Source of the DNA: Variovorax sp. Sphag1AA
GTDB lineage: Bacteria > Pseudomonadota > Gammaproteobacteria > Burkholderiales > Burkholderiaceae_C
Direction: 5' to 3'
DNA length: 64,000 bases
Assembly: GCF_014192575.1 (NCBI RefSeq)
Contig: NZ_JACHYC010000012.1
Span: 35,925 to 99,924 of the forward strand
The notes beneath the pieces are model-generated. The model was given only the letters and a program-made list of their open reading frames with translations, did no database searches and was not told the origin of the DNA. Shown piece by piece: positions 56,797 to 64,000 of this stretch. The position numbers and the translations under genes are program-made. Numbering within the stretch: the first letter of the stretch is position 1; every line of letters begins with the position of its first letter.

Positions 56797-57744
56797 ATGA
56801 ACGTCATGCGACTGCAGCAACTTCGTGATCTCCTGGCGGTGGTGTCCCACGGCGGCTACCGCGCGGCGGCACGTGCGCTGGATGTGTCCCAGGCCGGATT
56901 GACGAAGAGCCTGGCAAAACTGGAAGAGGAGCACGACATCGTGCTGATCGAGCGCACCTCGCAAGGCATCGCGCTGACTGCCGAGGGTGAGGAGTTCGTC
57001 ACCTATGCGCGTGCGGTCCTGCACGAAGCGGATCGGGCCGAAGCGTGGCTCAACCGCGCCCGTCGGCCGGCGCCCAAGCAGGTCAAGGTGGGTGCTTCGG
57101 TCGAGCCTTCGCTCAGGCTCGTGCCTGCGGTGCTGAAGGACTTCCGCAACGCCTTTCCGAAGACGACGATCCACCTGACCCAGCGCTCGTCGAACGAGCT
57201 CGTTGCGGCCGTGCTCGACAATCGCCTCGATTTCGCTGTGATGAGACTCCCGCAGGATGCGATGTCGGATGACCTGCAGGTCCAGCCGCTCTATTCGACC
57301 AGCGCCGCGATCGTCGCGCGTCGAGGGCATCCATTGAGCGACGCCACGAGCGTGAGCGAACTGGTCGACTCGCACTGGATCGTCGTCGGCGATCCTTCGC
57401 GCCCGGGGCACCAGGACGAAAGCATCCAGGAGCTCTTCCTGCAGCATCGCCTTGGTCGACCCCGGTTCGCCGCGGTCTCGGACTCGGTGTTCGGCGCGAT
57501 CTCGATGCTGCTCGAATCCGACTGCGTCGCGCGGTTGCCCGCGCAGCTGCTGCGGCATCCGCTCACCGCGGGCAACCTGATCGAGATCCCGGTGCGCGAG
57601 CAGTCGAACCTTGCCTACCAGGTGGGCATCGTGTCGAAGGCCACCCGTCGGCTGAGCCCGGAGGGCGCGCAGCTCGTCGCGATGCTGCGCTCCTACGCAC
57701 GCCTGACGGGCGTGCTCGATCTGGACGCTGTCAGTCGGGCTTGA
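56797..57744 (+). CDS. LysR family transcriptional regulator
   Basis: 315 residues. Winged-helix N terminus (MRLQQLRDLLAVVSHGGYRA, ARALDVSQAGLTKSLAKLEE, TSQGIALTAEGEEF) and effector domain from about residue 92. Divergent from hisC-like gene and convergent with the Bug gene (14-base overlap). The 17-base palindromes at 56763 and 58781 are its most likely targets, giving control of itself, the aminotransferase and the Bug gene. Confidence 0.93.
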   Translation: MNVMRLQQLRDLLAVVSHGGYRAAARALDVSQAGLTKSLAKLEEEHDIVLIERTSQGIALTAEGEEFVTYARAVLHEADRAEAWLNRARRPAPKQVKVGASVEPSLRLVPAVLKDFRNAFPKTTIHLTQRSSNELVAAVLDNRLDFAVMRLPQDAMSDDLQVQPLYSTSAAIVARRGHPLSDATSVSELVDSHWIVVGDPSRPGHQDESIQELFLQHRLGRPRFAAVSDSVFGAISMLLESDCVARLPAQLLRHPLTAGNLIEIPVREQSNLAYQVGIVSKATRRLSPEGAQLVAMLRSYARLTGVLDLDAVSRA

Positions 57745-58705
57745 AGCCCGAATCCCGCACCACCGGCGCCCACTGCTGGAGCTCTGCGGCCTGCAGCCGG
57801 GTGAAGTCTGCCGAGTTGAGATAGGCGGTCTGGAGGACCAGCTTGTTCAGCTTTTCCTTCACCTCCGGATTGGCAATCGCCTTGGCCATTGCCTGATCGA
57901 GCTGGGTGACCACGGCAGCGGGCGTCTTGGCCGGCAGGAAGGCACCGAACCAGCCTTCGGCCGTCGGCACCTTGATGCCCTGTTCGGCCAGGGTGGGGAC
58001 GTCCGGCGCCAGCGAGTAGCGCTTGTCGCTGAAGATTCCGAGCACGCGGATCTTGCCGCCGCGCTGGTGCTCGATCTGGTCGACCAGCGTGTCGATCGCT
58101 ACCGGCAGATGCCCGCCGATCAGATCGGTGATCAGTGGCGCGCCGCCCTTGTAGGCCACGTGCGTCCACTCGATGCCCGTCGCCTTGCCGAATTCGAGCC
58201 CGGCGAAGTGCGCGAGGCCGCCCGCGCCCGAGGTGCCGTAGTTCGCTTCCTTCGCACCCTTCATCGCGGCGACGAGTTGGGGTGCAGTCTTGAATGAGCT
58301 CGTGGCAGGCACTGCGAGGCTGATCGGAAAGCTGGTGAGGCGCGACAAGGGAATGAAGTCATCCATCACCTTGTAGTCGAGCTGCCCCGCATACACGAGC
58401 GACTGGATGGTGGTCAGGGCATTCGGCGCGATGAGGATCACGCTGCCGTCCGCAGGCGATCGCTTGAGTTGCGACGCCGAGATGCGCCCACCGGCGCCCG
58501 GCTTGTTGTCGACGACCACGGTGGTCTTGAGCTGCTCCTGCAGCGGCTGCGCGATCAGTCGCGCCAGCGTGTCGACGCTTCCACCGGGCGGGTAGGGGAC
58601 GATGAGCTTGATCGTCGGCGGGAGCGTCTGGGCATGCGACGCGCCGGCCACGGCGATGAGGGACAAACCACAAGCAAGCAGAGTGCGCCGAGCGAAATTG
58701 GGCAT
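57731..58705 (-). CDS. Bug/TctC-type solute-binding protein
   Basis: 324 residues; signal peptide MPNFARRTLLACGLSLIAVA cleaved near SHAQ (a Tat- or lipoprotein-like character cannot be excluded), then TIKLIVPYPPGG and VVVDNKPGAGG. The near-palindromic LysR box at 58781 lies about 75 bases upstream of its start. Confidence 0.93.
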   Translation of the reverse strand: MPNFARRTLLACGLSLIAVAGASHAQTLPPTIKLIVPYPPGGSVDTLARLIAQPLQEQLKTTVVVDNKPGAGGRISASQLKRSPADGSVILIAPNALTTIQSLVYAGQLDYKVMDDFIPLSRLTSFPISLAVPATSSFKTAPQLVAAMKGAKEANYGTSGAGGLAHFAGLEFGKATGIEWTHVAYKGGAPLITDLIGGHLPVAIDTLVDQIEHQRGGKIRVLGIFSDKRYSLAPDVPTLAEQGIKVPTAEGWFGAFLPAKTPAAVVTQLDQAMAKAIANPEVKEKLNKLVLQTAYLNSADFTRLQAAELQQWAPVVRDSGFKPD

Positions 58706-58780
58706 GTGAGATTTCAGTGAGTTGAACCTTGCGATGCTGTCGGCAAGCGGCGCAAACGCCTAGCCGGCATCGCGAATCGC

Positions 58781-58797
58781 GATTGCCTTTGGCGATC
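58781..58797. promoter_or_regulatory. LysR-type box, copy B (GATTGCCTTTGGCGATC)
   Basis: One base different from copy A at 56763, with T-N11-A spacing kept. In the 105-base gap upstream of the Bug gene at 58705. Neighbouring GATCGATC and GGTGATTGCC add partial repeats. Confidence 0.6.
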
Positions 58798-58810
58798 GAT
58801 CGGTGATTGC

Positions 58811-59779
58811 CTATTTCTGCGGTTGCTTGGGCAGGCCGGCGATCACGGTCGCCCAGCGCCGGGATTCGGCGTCGATGAAGGCGGTGAACGGCTTGGGACC
58901 GAGGTAGGCCGGTTCGGCCGCCAGATTGAGGATCTGCGCCTGCACCTCAGGCTTCTCCAGCACGGTCTGGATGCTCTTCGCAAGCTTGTCGCTCACGTCG
59001 GCCGGAACCCCCTTCGGCGCGAACATGCCCAGCCAGCCAGGCGCGGCGTAACCGGGGACGGCTTCGGAAATGCTCGGGATCTCGGGTGCCAGCTTCGATC
59101 GCTTTGCGCTCGTGACGCCCAGCGCCCTCACGGTGCCCGCCTTCAGTTGCCCGGCCACCGAGGTCAAGTCCACCATGGCGAGCGGAACCTGGCCGCCGAT
59201 GACGTCGGTCACCGCCGGTGCGCTGCCGCGGTACGGAATCGCGGGGAGCTTGGTCTTCGTCGTGCTCGCCAGCAGTTCGGCGGAGAGGTGATGTGCTGTG
59301 TACTGGCCCGCATTGCCAACGGGCACTTCGGTGGTCTTCGCTGCGTTCAGCAACGCTTGCAGATTGCCGTAGCCGGAATTGGCGCCCGAGACGAGCACCA
59401 GCGGAATATCCGCCAGCTTGGCCAGCGGCTGGAGTTGCTTCTCCGGATTCAGCGGTGGCGCATCGGGCAGGTGAGGGCCGATGACGATCGCCCCCGCCGC
59501 ACCCATGCCGATGGTGTAGCCATCGGGCTTGGTATTCGCCACCACGATCAGTCCGGTCGCGCCGCCGGCGCCCGGCCTGTTGTCCACGACGACGGACTGG
59601 CCCAGCGTCTGCTGGAGCTCGCGGGCCACGATACGCGCGATGCCGTCCGCCGATCCGCCGGCCGCGAAGGGCGCAATGATGGTGATCGGCCGGGAAGGAA
59701 AGCCTTGTGCGCAGACGCCGAGCGCCGCGGTGGTCAGGCTGATCGCACACAGAAGCTTTTGGGCAAAGGAAGGGCGCAC
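58811..59779 (-). CDS. Bug/TctC-type solute-binding protein
   Basis: 322 residues. Starts with GTG at 59779, supported by GGAGA 6 bases upstream and by the signal peptide RPSFAQKLLCAISLTTAA ending near VCAQ; FPSRPITIIAPFAAGG and VVVDNRPGAGG follow. 37 bases downstream of the class II aldolase gene, last of the homoprotocatechuate cluster, so its ligand may be a hydroxyphenylacetate-type acid. Confidence 0.92.
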   Translation of the reverse strand: MRPSFAQKLLCAISLTTAALGVCAQGFPSRPITIIAPFAAGGSADGIARIVARELQQTLGQSVVVDNRPGAGGATGLIVVANTKPDGYTIGMGAAGAIVIGPHLPDAPPLNPEKQLQPLAKLADIPLVLVSGANSGYGNLQALLNAAKTTEVPVGNAGQYTAHHLSAELLASTTKTKLPAIPYRGSAPAVTDVIGGQVPLAMVDLTSVAGQLKAGTVRALGVTSAKRSKLAPEIPSISEAVPGYAAPGWLGMFAPKGVPADVSDKLAKSIQTVLEKPEVQAQILNLAAEPAYLGPKPFTAFIDAESRRWATVIAGLPKQPQK

Positions 59780-59816
59780 GGTTGTCTCCGTCAATTTGTT
59801 GAAGTGGGGTGATCGG

Positions 59817-60536
59817 TCAGAACGAAATGCCGGCGCGCCTGAGCATCGTGTCGAAGATGACGCGATGGACTTCGCCCTTGCCCGCGACGCGTGTCTCCGG
59901 CACGGTGCGCAGGATCGATTCCGGGATGGCGCGGTTCGGCCCGCTGCCGGCATCCGAAGCGAGTTGGATCTCGCAGGCGCGCTGCAGCACCCACAGCCGG
60001 TTGAAGGTGGTCGGGATGTCCGGACCGACCACCAGCAGGCCATGGTTTCGCAGGATCAGGTGGTTGCGCTTGCCGAGCGACTTTACGAGGCGCGGCTGCT
60101 CGTCCAGGTTGGTCGTCACGCCTTCGTAGTCGTGATAGGCGACATCGTCGTACAGCATGGCGCTGTAGAAGTTGTCGTGGCGCAGGCCCGATTCCTTCGA
60201 CGCCACTGCGCACCCGGCCGTGGTGTGCACATGCATGATGCAGTGCGCGTCGTTACGCGCCGAATGGATCGCGCTGTGGATCACGAAGCCTGCGCGGTTC
60301 ACCTGGCCGGTGCTTCCACCGCGCGGCGTGCCGTCGATATCGATGCGCACGAGGTTCTCGGGCGTGACTTCGGCGTAGTGCAGGCCGAAGGGGTTGATCA
60401 AATATTCGGGCTTGTCGCCCTCCAGCGTGGGCACGCGCACCGTGATGTGGTTGAAGATCAGTTCCGTCCAGCCGAGCCAGTCGAACAACCGGTAGCAGGC
60501 GGCGAGGTCTTTGCGGATCTTTGCTTCTGATTCCAT
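59817..60536 (-). CDS. class II aldolase/adducin family protein
   Basis: 239-residue metal-dependent aldolase-fold protein (AraD/FucA-like). Zinc ligands appear in IMHVHTTAGC (two His) and ILRNHGLLVVG (third His); FNHITVRVP near residue 30 is the phosphate/substrate loop seen in the family. In a meta-cleavage cluster it could act as the pyruvate-forming aldolase in place of, or beside, HpaI, or as a decarboxylase; it is not of the HpcH/HpaI fold. 18 bases after the dehydrogenase gene. Confidence 0.9.
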   Translation of the reverse strand: MESEAKIRKDLAACYRLFDWLGWTELIFNHITVRVPTLEGDKPEYLINPFGLHYAEVTPENLVRIDIDGTPRGGSTGQVNRAGFVIHSAIHSARNDAHCIMHVHTTAGCAVASKESGLRHDNFYSAMLYDDVAYHDYEGVTTNLDEQPRLVKSLGKRNHLILRNHGLLVVGPDIPTTFNRLWVLQRACEIQLASDAGSGPNRAIPESILRTVPETRVAGKGEVHRVIFDTMLRRAGISF

Positions 60537-60554
60537 CGTGATCTTTCGTGATGA

Positions 60555-62015
60555 CTACGGCTTGAGTCCGCCGAGGCAGACGTACTTGGTTTCCATGTAT
60601 TCGTCGAGGCCGAATTTGGAGCCCTCGCGGCCCATGCCCGACTGCTTGACGCCGCCGAAGGGTGCCACGGCGGTGCTGATCAGGCCGGTGTTCACGCCGA
60701 CCATGCCGGCCTCGATCGCGCCTGCCACGCGCCAGACGCGGGCAAGGTCGCGCGAGAAGAAGTACGACGCCAGGCCGAACTCGCTGCTATTGGCGATGGC
60801 GATCGCATCGTCTTCCGTCTCGAAGCGGACCAGCGGCGCAACCGGGCCGAAGATCTCCTCGTTGACGACGCGAGCATCAGGTGCAACGTTTGTCAGCACC
60901 GTGGGTTCGTAGAAGGTGCCGCCGAGCGCGTGGCGCCTTCCGCCGATCGCCACCTTGGCGCCCGATTGAACCGCTTCGGCAACGAGCTCTTCCACCTTCG
61001 CCAGCGAAGGCGCATCGATGAGCGGCCCCTGCTGCACGCCGGCATCCACGCCGTTGCCGACCTGAAGCCGCGAGACGGCCGCAGCCAGCATATCGGCGAA
61101 GCGGTCATAGACACCCGACTGCACCAGAAAGCGGTTGGCGCACACGCAGGTCTGGCCGCTGTTGCGGTACTTCGATGCGATCGCACCTTCGACCGCCGCT
61201 TCGAGATCCGCGTCGTCGAAGACGATGAAAGGCGCATTGCCGCCCAGCTCGAGCGACAGCCGCTTGAGCGTCGGTGCGCATTGCGCCGCAAGCGTGCGGC
61301 CGACTTCGGTAGATCCGGTGAAGCTGAGCTTGCGCACCAGAGGGCTGCTGGTCAGCGCACCGCCGATCTCGCCTGCGCTACCCGTGATGACGCTCAATAC
61401 GCCAGCAGGAACGCCGGCTCGCGATGCAAGCTCAGCCAGCGCGAGCGCCGACAACGGCGTCTGCGATGCGGGCTTGACGATCATCGTGCAGCCAGCCGCA
61501 AGTGCCGGTGCCACCTTGCGCGTGATCATCGCCGCCGGGAAGTTCCACGGCGTGACTGCCGCGCACACACCGACCGGCTCCTTGCGGATCACGATGTCGC
61601 GGTCGGCCCATGGTGAAGGAATCAGATCACCATAGGTACGACGTGCTTCCTCCGCGAACCACTCGACATAGGCGGCGGCGTAGGCGATCTCGCCTTTGGC
61701 TTCCGCGAGGGGCTTGCCTTGTTCAAGCGTCATGATCAGCGCGAGGTCGTCCTGATGCTCGTTCATCAGGTCGAACCAGCGGCGCAGGATGCGTGCGCGG
61801 TACTCGGCCGTTGTCGCGCGCCACGGCTTGAAGGCGCGATCAGCGGCTTCGATGGCGCGCTGGGTCTCGACTGCGCCTGCCTTGGGCACCGTGCCGACTA
61901 CTTCGCCAGTGGCGGGGTTGCGCACGCTGATGGTGAGTCCGCTGTCTGCGTTGCACCATTCGCCGGCGATGTATGCCGCCGAACGCAGGAGGGAAGGGTC
62001 TTTCAGTTGAATCAT
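60555..62015 (-). CDS. gabD: NAD(P)-dependent succinate-semialdehyde dehydrogenase
   Basis: 486-residue aldehyde dehydrogenase. Cofactor site TPWNFPAAMITRKVAPALAA, FTGSTEVGRTL, catalytic Glu in LSLELGGNAPFIVFDD and catalytic Cys in NSGQTCVCANRF are intact; the C-terminal PFGGVKQSGMGREGSKFGLD matches succinate-semialdehyde dehydrogenases. The homoprotocatechuate route yields pyruvate and succinic semialdehyde, so this enzyme finishes that pathway to succinate. Coupled closely to hpaH upstream (12 bases). Confidence 0.9.
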   Translation of the reverse strand: MIQLKDPSLLRSAAYIAGEWCNADSGLTISVRNPATGEVVGTVPKAGAVETQRAIEAADRAFKPWRATTAEYRARILRRWFDLMNEHQDDLALIMTLEQGKPLAEAKGEIAYAAAYVEWFAEEARRTYGDLIPSPWADRDIVIRKEPVGVCAAVTPWNFPAAMITRKVAPALAAGCTMIVKPASQTPLSALALAELASRAGVPAGVLSVITGSAGEIGGALTSSPLVRKLSFTGSTEVGRTLAAQCAPTLKRLSLELGGNAPFIVFDDADLEAAVEGAIASKYRNSGQTCVCANRFLVQSGVYDRFADMLAAAVSRLQVGNGVDAGVQQGPLIDAPSLAKVEELVAEAVQSGAKVAIGGRRHALGGTFYEPTVLTNVAPDARVVNEEIFGPVAPLVRFETEDDAIAIANSSEFGLASYFFSRDLARVWRVAGAIEAGMVGVNTGLISTAVAPFGGVKQSGMGREGSKFGLDEYMETKYVCLGGLKP

Positions 62016-62027
62016 CGATAGGGCTCC

Positions 62028-62831
62028 TCAGACAAAGCGGAACTGGAAGCGGCCGAGTTGACCGTAGTCGGCGTCAAACACGTCGCCTTGCTTTGCTGCC
62101 ACAGGACGGGTGAACGAGCCGGCCAGAACGATCTCGCCGGCCTCCAGGCATTCACCCCACGGAGCGAGCTTCATCGAGAGCCATGCGACGCCAATCGCAG
62201 GATCGCCCTGCACGCCAGCCGCGAGGCCGGTCTCTTCGACGGCACCGTTCTGCCGGAGGATCGCGCCGCACCAGGGCAAGTCCAGCTCGCGCGGATGCAT
62301 CTTGCGGCCGCCAAGCACGATGCCGGCATTGGCTGCGTTGTCGCTGATGGTGTCGTAGACCTTGCGCATCACCTTCGTGTGGCGATCGAACTGCTCGATG
62401 CGCGAATCGATGATCTCGATGGCCGGCGTCACGTACTCGGTCGCGTCGATGACGTCCTGCACGGAGATCTGCGATCCCTCCAGCTTCCTCTTGAGGACGA
62501 ACGCGAGTTCGACTTCGACGCGCGGTGCGATGAAGCGCGACGTTGGAATGTCGCCCGGCTCGAACAGCATGTCGTCGAGCAGCGTCCCATAGTCGGGCTC
62601 GTGGATCTGGCTGGCCACCTGCATGGCGCGAGAAGTGAGCCCGATCTTGTGGCCGATGGTCTTGCGGCCTTCGGCGAGTTTCATCTGCACCCAGGCGCGA
62701 GAGACGGCGTAGCCATCCTCGATCGTCATGCCGCGGAAGCGCTTGGAGAAGTGCTCGACCTGCACGCGGCGCTTCTCGCTTTCGTGAAGCTCGCGCGCGA
62801 GTTGTGTGATCTGTTCAGTGGTGAATGTCAT
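62028..62831 (-). CDS. hpaH: 2-oxo-hept-3-ene-1,7-dioate hydratase (HpaH/HpcG)
   Basis: 267-residue member of the fumarylacetoacetate hydrolase-like hydratase family. SKRFRGMTIEDGYAVSRAW, TIGHKIGLTSRAMQ and DYGTLLDDMLFEPGD with APRVEVELAFVLKR hold the Mg-binding acidic residues (Glu, Glu, Asp). It hydrates the oxo-enoic diacid formed after ring cleavage and isomerisation of homoprotocatechuate products. 11 bases downstream of hpaD. Confidence 0.92.
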   Translation of the reverse strand: MTFTTEQITQLARELHESEKRRVQVEHFSKRFRGMTIEDGYAVSRAWVQMKLAEGRKTIGHKIGLTSRAMQVASQIHEPDYGTLLDDMLFEPGDIPTSRFIAPRVEVELAFVLKRKLEGSQISVQDVIDATEYVTPAIEIIDSRIEQFDRHTKVMRKVYDTISDNAANAGIVLGGRKMHPRELDLPWCGAILRQNGAVEETGLAAGVQGDPAIGVAWLSMKLAPWGECLEAGEIVLAGSFTRPVAAKQGDVFDADYGQLGRFQFRFV

Positions 62832-62842
62832 GGGTGCGGATC

Positions 62843-63766
62843 TCAGAGGCGTGAAACGGCCTGGAAGCCCTCGGCACTCGAAGCCTGGGCCTTCGGGATG
62901 GCGCGGCCATCCTGCGGCGTGACCGGGAAGATCGCGTTGATCTGTCCGGTGCCCGACGAGCCGAAGTACGGCGTCACCACTTCCGCGTTGCCGTCATAGG
63001 CCGACCAGCCCAGCGCGCCGAGGACCATCGCGGTGTCGTGCATGAAGCCTTCACCATGGCCCTTGACGGCGTACTCCGGCAGCATCGAGCAGAAGTCGGC
63101 CCACTCGCCGTTCTCCCACATCTGCACCACGTCGTGATCCATGCGTTGAAGCAATGGGCTCCAGATGCGATCGGCGAACTGCGGTGCGAGTCCGTTCTGC
63201 GCAAAGCGATGCGAGAGCGACCCGCTCGCGAAGAAGGCGACAGTGCCGTCATAGTGGTCTTCCACCGCACGGCGCATCGCCCAGCCAAGGCGTGCGCTGT
63301 CGTTCAGGTAGTGGCTGGTGCACAGCGCCGACACGCAGATCGCCTTGAAGTGCAGGTCCTCGTTCATGTAGCGCATCGGCACCAGCGTGCCGTACTCGGG
63401 TCCGAGCGTGGTCGCGTCGTGTGCGAACGTTTCCACGCCCCACTCATTGCACGTCTTCGCCAGCAGCTTGCCGAGCTCCGGGTTGCCCGGAATCTCGAAC
63501 GGCATGTTGCTGATGAAGTGCGGCAGTTCGTTGCTCGAATAGATGCCCTTGAAGTGCGGCGCGCAGTTCAGGTGGTAGCTCGCGTTGACCAGCCAGTGCG
63601 TGTCGAACACCACGATGGTGTCCACGCCCAGTTCGCGGCAGCGGCGGCCGATTTCGCGATGGCCGTCGATGGCGGCCTGACGGCTGCCCTTGCGCGGGCC
63701 ATCGAGTTCGCTGAGATACAGCGAGGGGACGTGCGTGATCTTGGCGGCGAGTGCGAGCTTGCCCAT
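62843..63766 (-). CDS. hpaD: 3,4-dihydroxyphenylacetate (homoprotocatechuate) 2,3-dioxygenase
   Basis: 307-residue extradiol ring-cleavage dioxygenase of the LigB fold (type II). ITHVPSLYLSELDGPRKG near residue 10 holds the first iron-ligand His, DTHWLVNASYHLNC the second, and the Glu ligand is in the C-terminal third; FFASGSLSHRF and GEGFMHDTAM are also HpaD-like. Start at 63766 (MGKLALAAK). Cleaves homoprotocatechuate to 5-carboxymethyl-2-hydroxymuconate semialdehyde, the substrate of the gene upstream. Confidence 0.93.
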   Translation of the reverse strand: MGKLALAAKITHVPSLYLSELDGPRKGSRQAAIDGHREIGRRCRELGVDTIVVFDTHWLVNASYHLNCAPHFKGIYSSNELPHFISNMPFEIPGNPELGKLLAKTCNEWGVETFAHDATTLGPEYGTLVPMRYMNEDLHFKAICVSALCTSHYLNDSARLGWAMRRAVEDHYDGTVAFFASGSLSHRFAQNGLAPQFADRIWSPLLQRMDHDVVQMWENGEWADFCSMLPEYAVKGHGEGFMHDTAMVLGALGWSAYDGNAEVVTPYFGSSGTGQINAIFPVTPQDGRAIPKAQASSAEGFQAVSRL

Positions 63767-63767
63767 G

Positions 63768-64000
63768 TCACACGCCCCAGTGCGGAATGTGATGCCCGCC
63801 GAGCGACACCGCCACGTTCTTCGGCTCGCAGAAGACTTCGTAGCTCCAAGTGCCACCTTCGCGCCCCGTGCCCGATGCCTTGGTGCCGCCGAAAGGCTGG
63901 CGCAGATCGCGCACGTTCTGGCTGTTGACGAAGCACATGCCGGCCTCGATCGCAGCAGCGACGCGATGCGCCTTGCCGATGTTCTCGGTCCAAACGTAGC
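63768..64000 (-). CDS. hpaE: 5-carboxymethyl-2-hydroxymuconate semialdehyde dehydrogenase, C-terminal part only
   Basis: The last 77 codons of an aldehyde dehydrogenase gene that continues beyond the window. Translation of the - strand gives IEAGMCFVNSQNVRDLRQ, PFGGTKASGTGREGGTWSYE and ends GGHHIPHWGV. The NVRDLRQPFGG form with the HxIPxWG end is characteristic of HpaE rather than other semialdehyde dehydrogenases. Its stop is 1 base before the hpaD start, so they are coupled. Confidence 0.85.
   Translation of the reverse strand, partial: YVWTENIGKAHRVAAAIEAGMCFVNSQNVRDLRQPFGGTKASGTGREGGTWSYEVFCEPKNVAVSLGGHHIPHWGV

Noticed and set aside
1..64000. CRISPR array, tRNA/rRNA genes, insertion sequences, prophage or toxin-antitoxin systems
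   Set aside because: No regularly spaced repeats, transposase motifs, terminal inverted repeats or structured RNA genes were found by reading; gaps between genes are too short for most of these.

Overview
The window looks like chromosomal DNA of a high-GC betaproteobacterium of the order Burkholderiales (Variovorax-, Bordetella- or Cupriavidus-like). The grounds are the strongly GC-biased codon use, the very dense operon packing with ATGA/GTGA stop-start overlaps, and above all ten genes for Bug/TctC-type periplasmic solute-binding proteins, an expansion typical of that order. I see no rRNA, tRNA, insertion sequence, phage gene or CRISPR array. No stretch longer than about 130 bases lacks a gene.

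Bases 1-53,600 form one continuous catabolic region built around CoA-thioester chemistry: three acyl-CoA dehydrogenases, two crotonase-fold enzymes, two acyl-CoA ligases, five CaiB/BaiF CoA-transferase genes (one a tandem fusion), three thiolase-like proteins each followed by a DUF35 OB-fold partner, three FAD flavoproteins (two resembling ketosteroid dehydrogenases), EthD/NIPSNAP small proteins, an amidohydrolase, a cupin, a nitroreductase, SDRs, two MFS transporters and seven Bug proteins. The parts list resembles catabolism of an alicyclic, branched or steroid/terpenoid-like acid through CoA esters; the substrate cannot be read from the sequence.

The region is tied together by a repeated palindrome, TGGT-N3-ACCA, found at eleven promoter regions between 14.1 and 50.6 kb (nine exact and two one-mismatch copies, plus one extra one-mismatch copy in tandem). 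It nearly always sits between or beside recognisable -35/-10 elements of divergent transcription units. Four GntR/FCD (FadR-subfamily) regulators are encoded in the same interval, each in a unit headed by a copy of this site. A fifth FCD domain occurs without any DNA-binding domain, fused to a flavin reductase (50,582-51,541). It is closely similar to the FCD domain of the regulator at 43,088, suggesting that the same ligand could control both gene expression and flavin reduction.

Layout: 1-5,039, a + strand unit (acyl-CoA dehydrogenase, DUF7064/7065-like protein, CoA transferase, enoyl-CoA hydratase, SMP-30). 14,144-5,026, a nine-gene - strand operon (two acyl-CoA dehydrogenases, ligase, crotonase, Bug, nitronate monooxygenase, LvaA-like kinase, DUF6285, Bug). 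14.2-53.6 kb, short divergent units around the palindromes. 53.6-58.7 kb, two LysR regulators with Bug genes and a HisC-like aminotransferase, with a T-N11-A LysR box occurring twice. 58.8-64.0 kb, a - strand homoprotocatechuate meta-cleavage cluster (Bug, class II aldolase, semialdehyde dehydrogenase, HpaH, HpaD, partial HpaE) that continues beyond the window.
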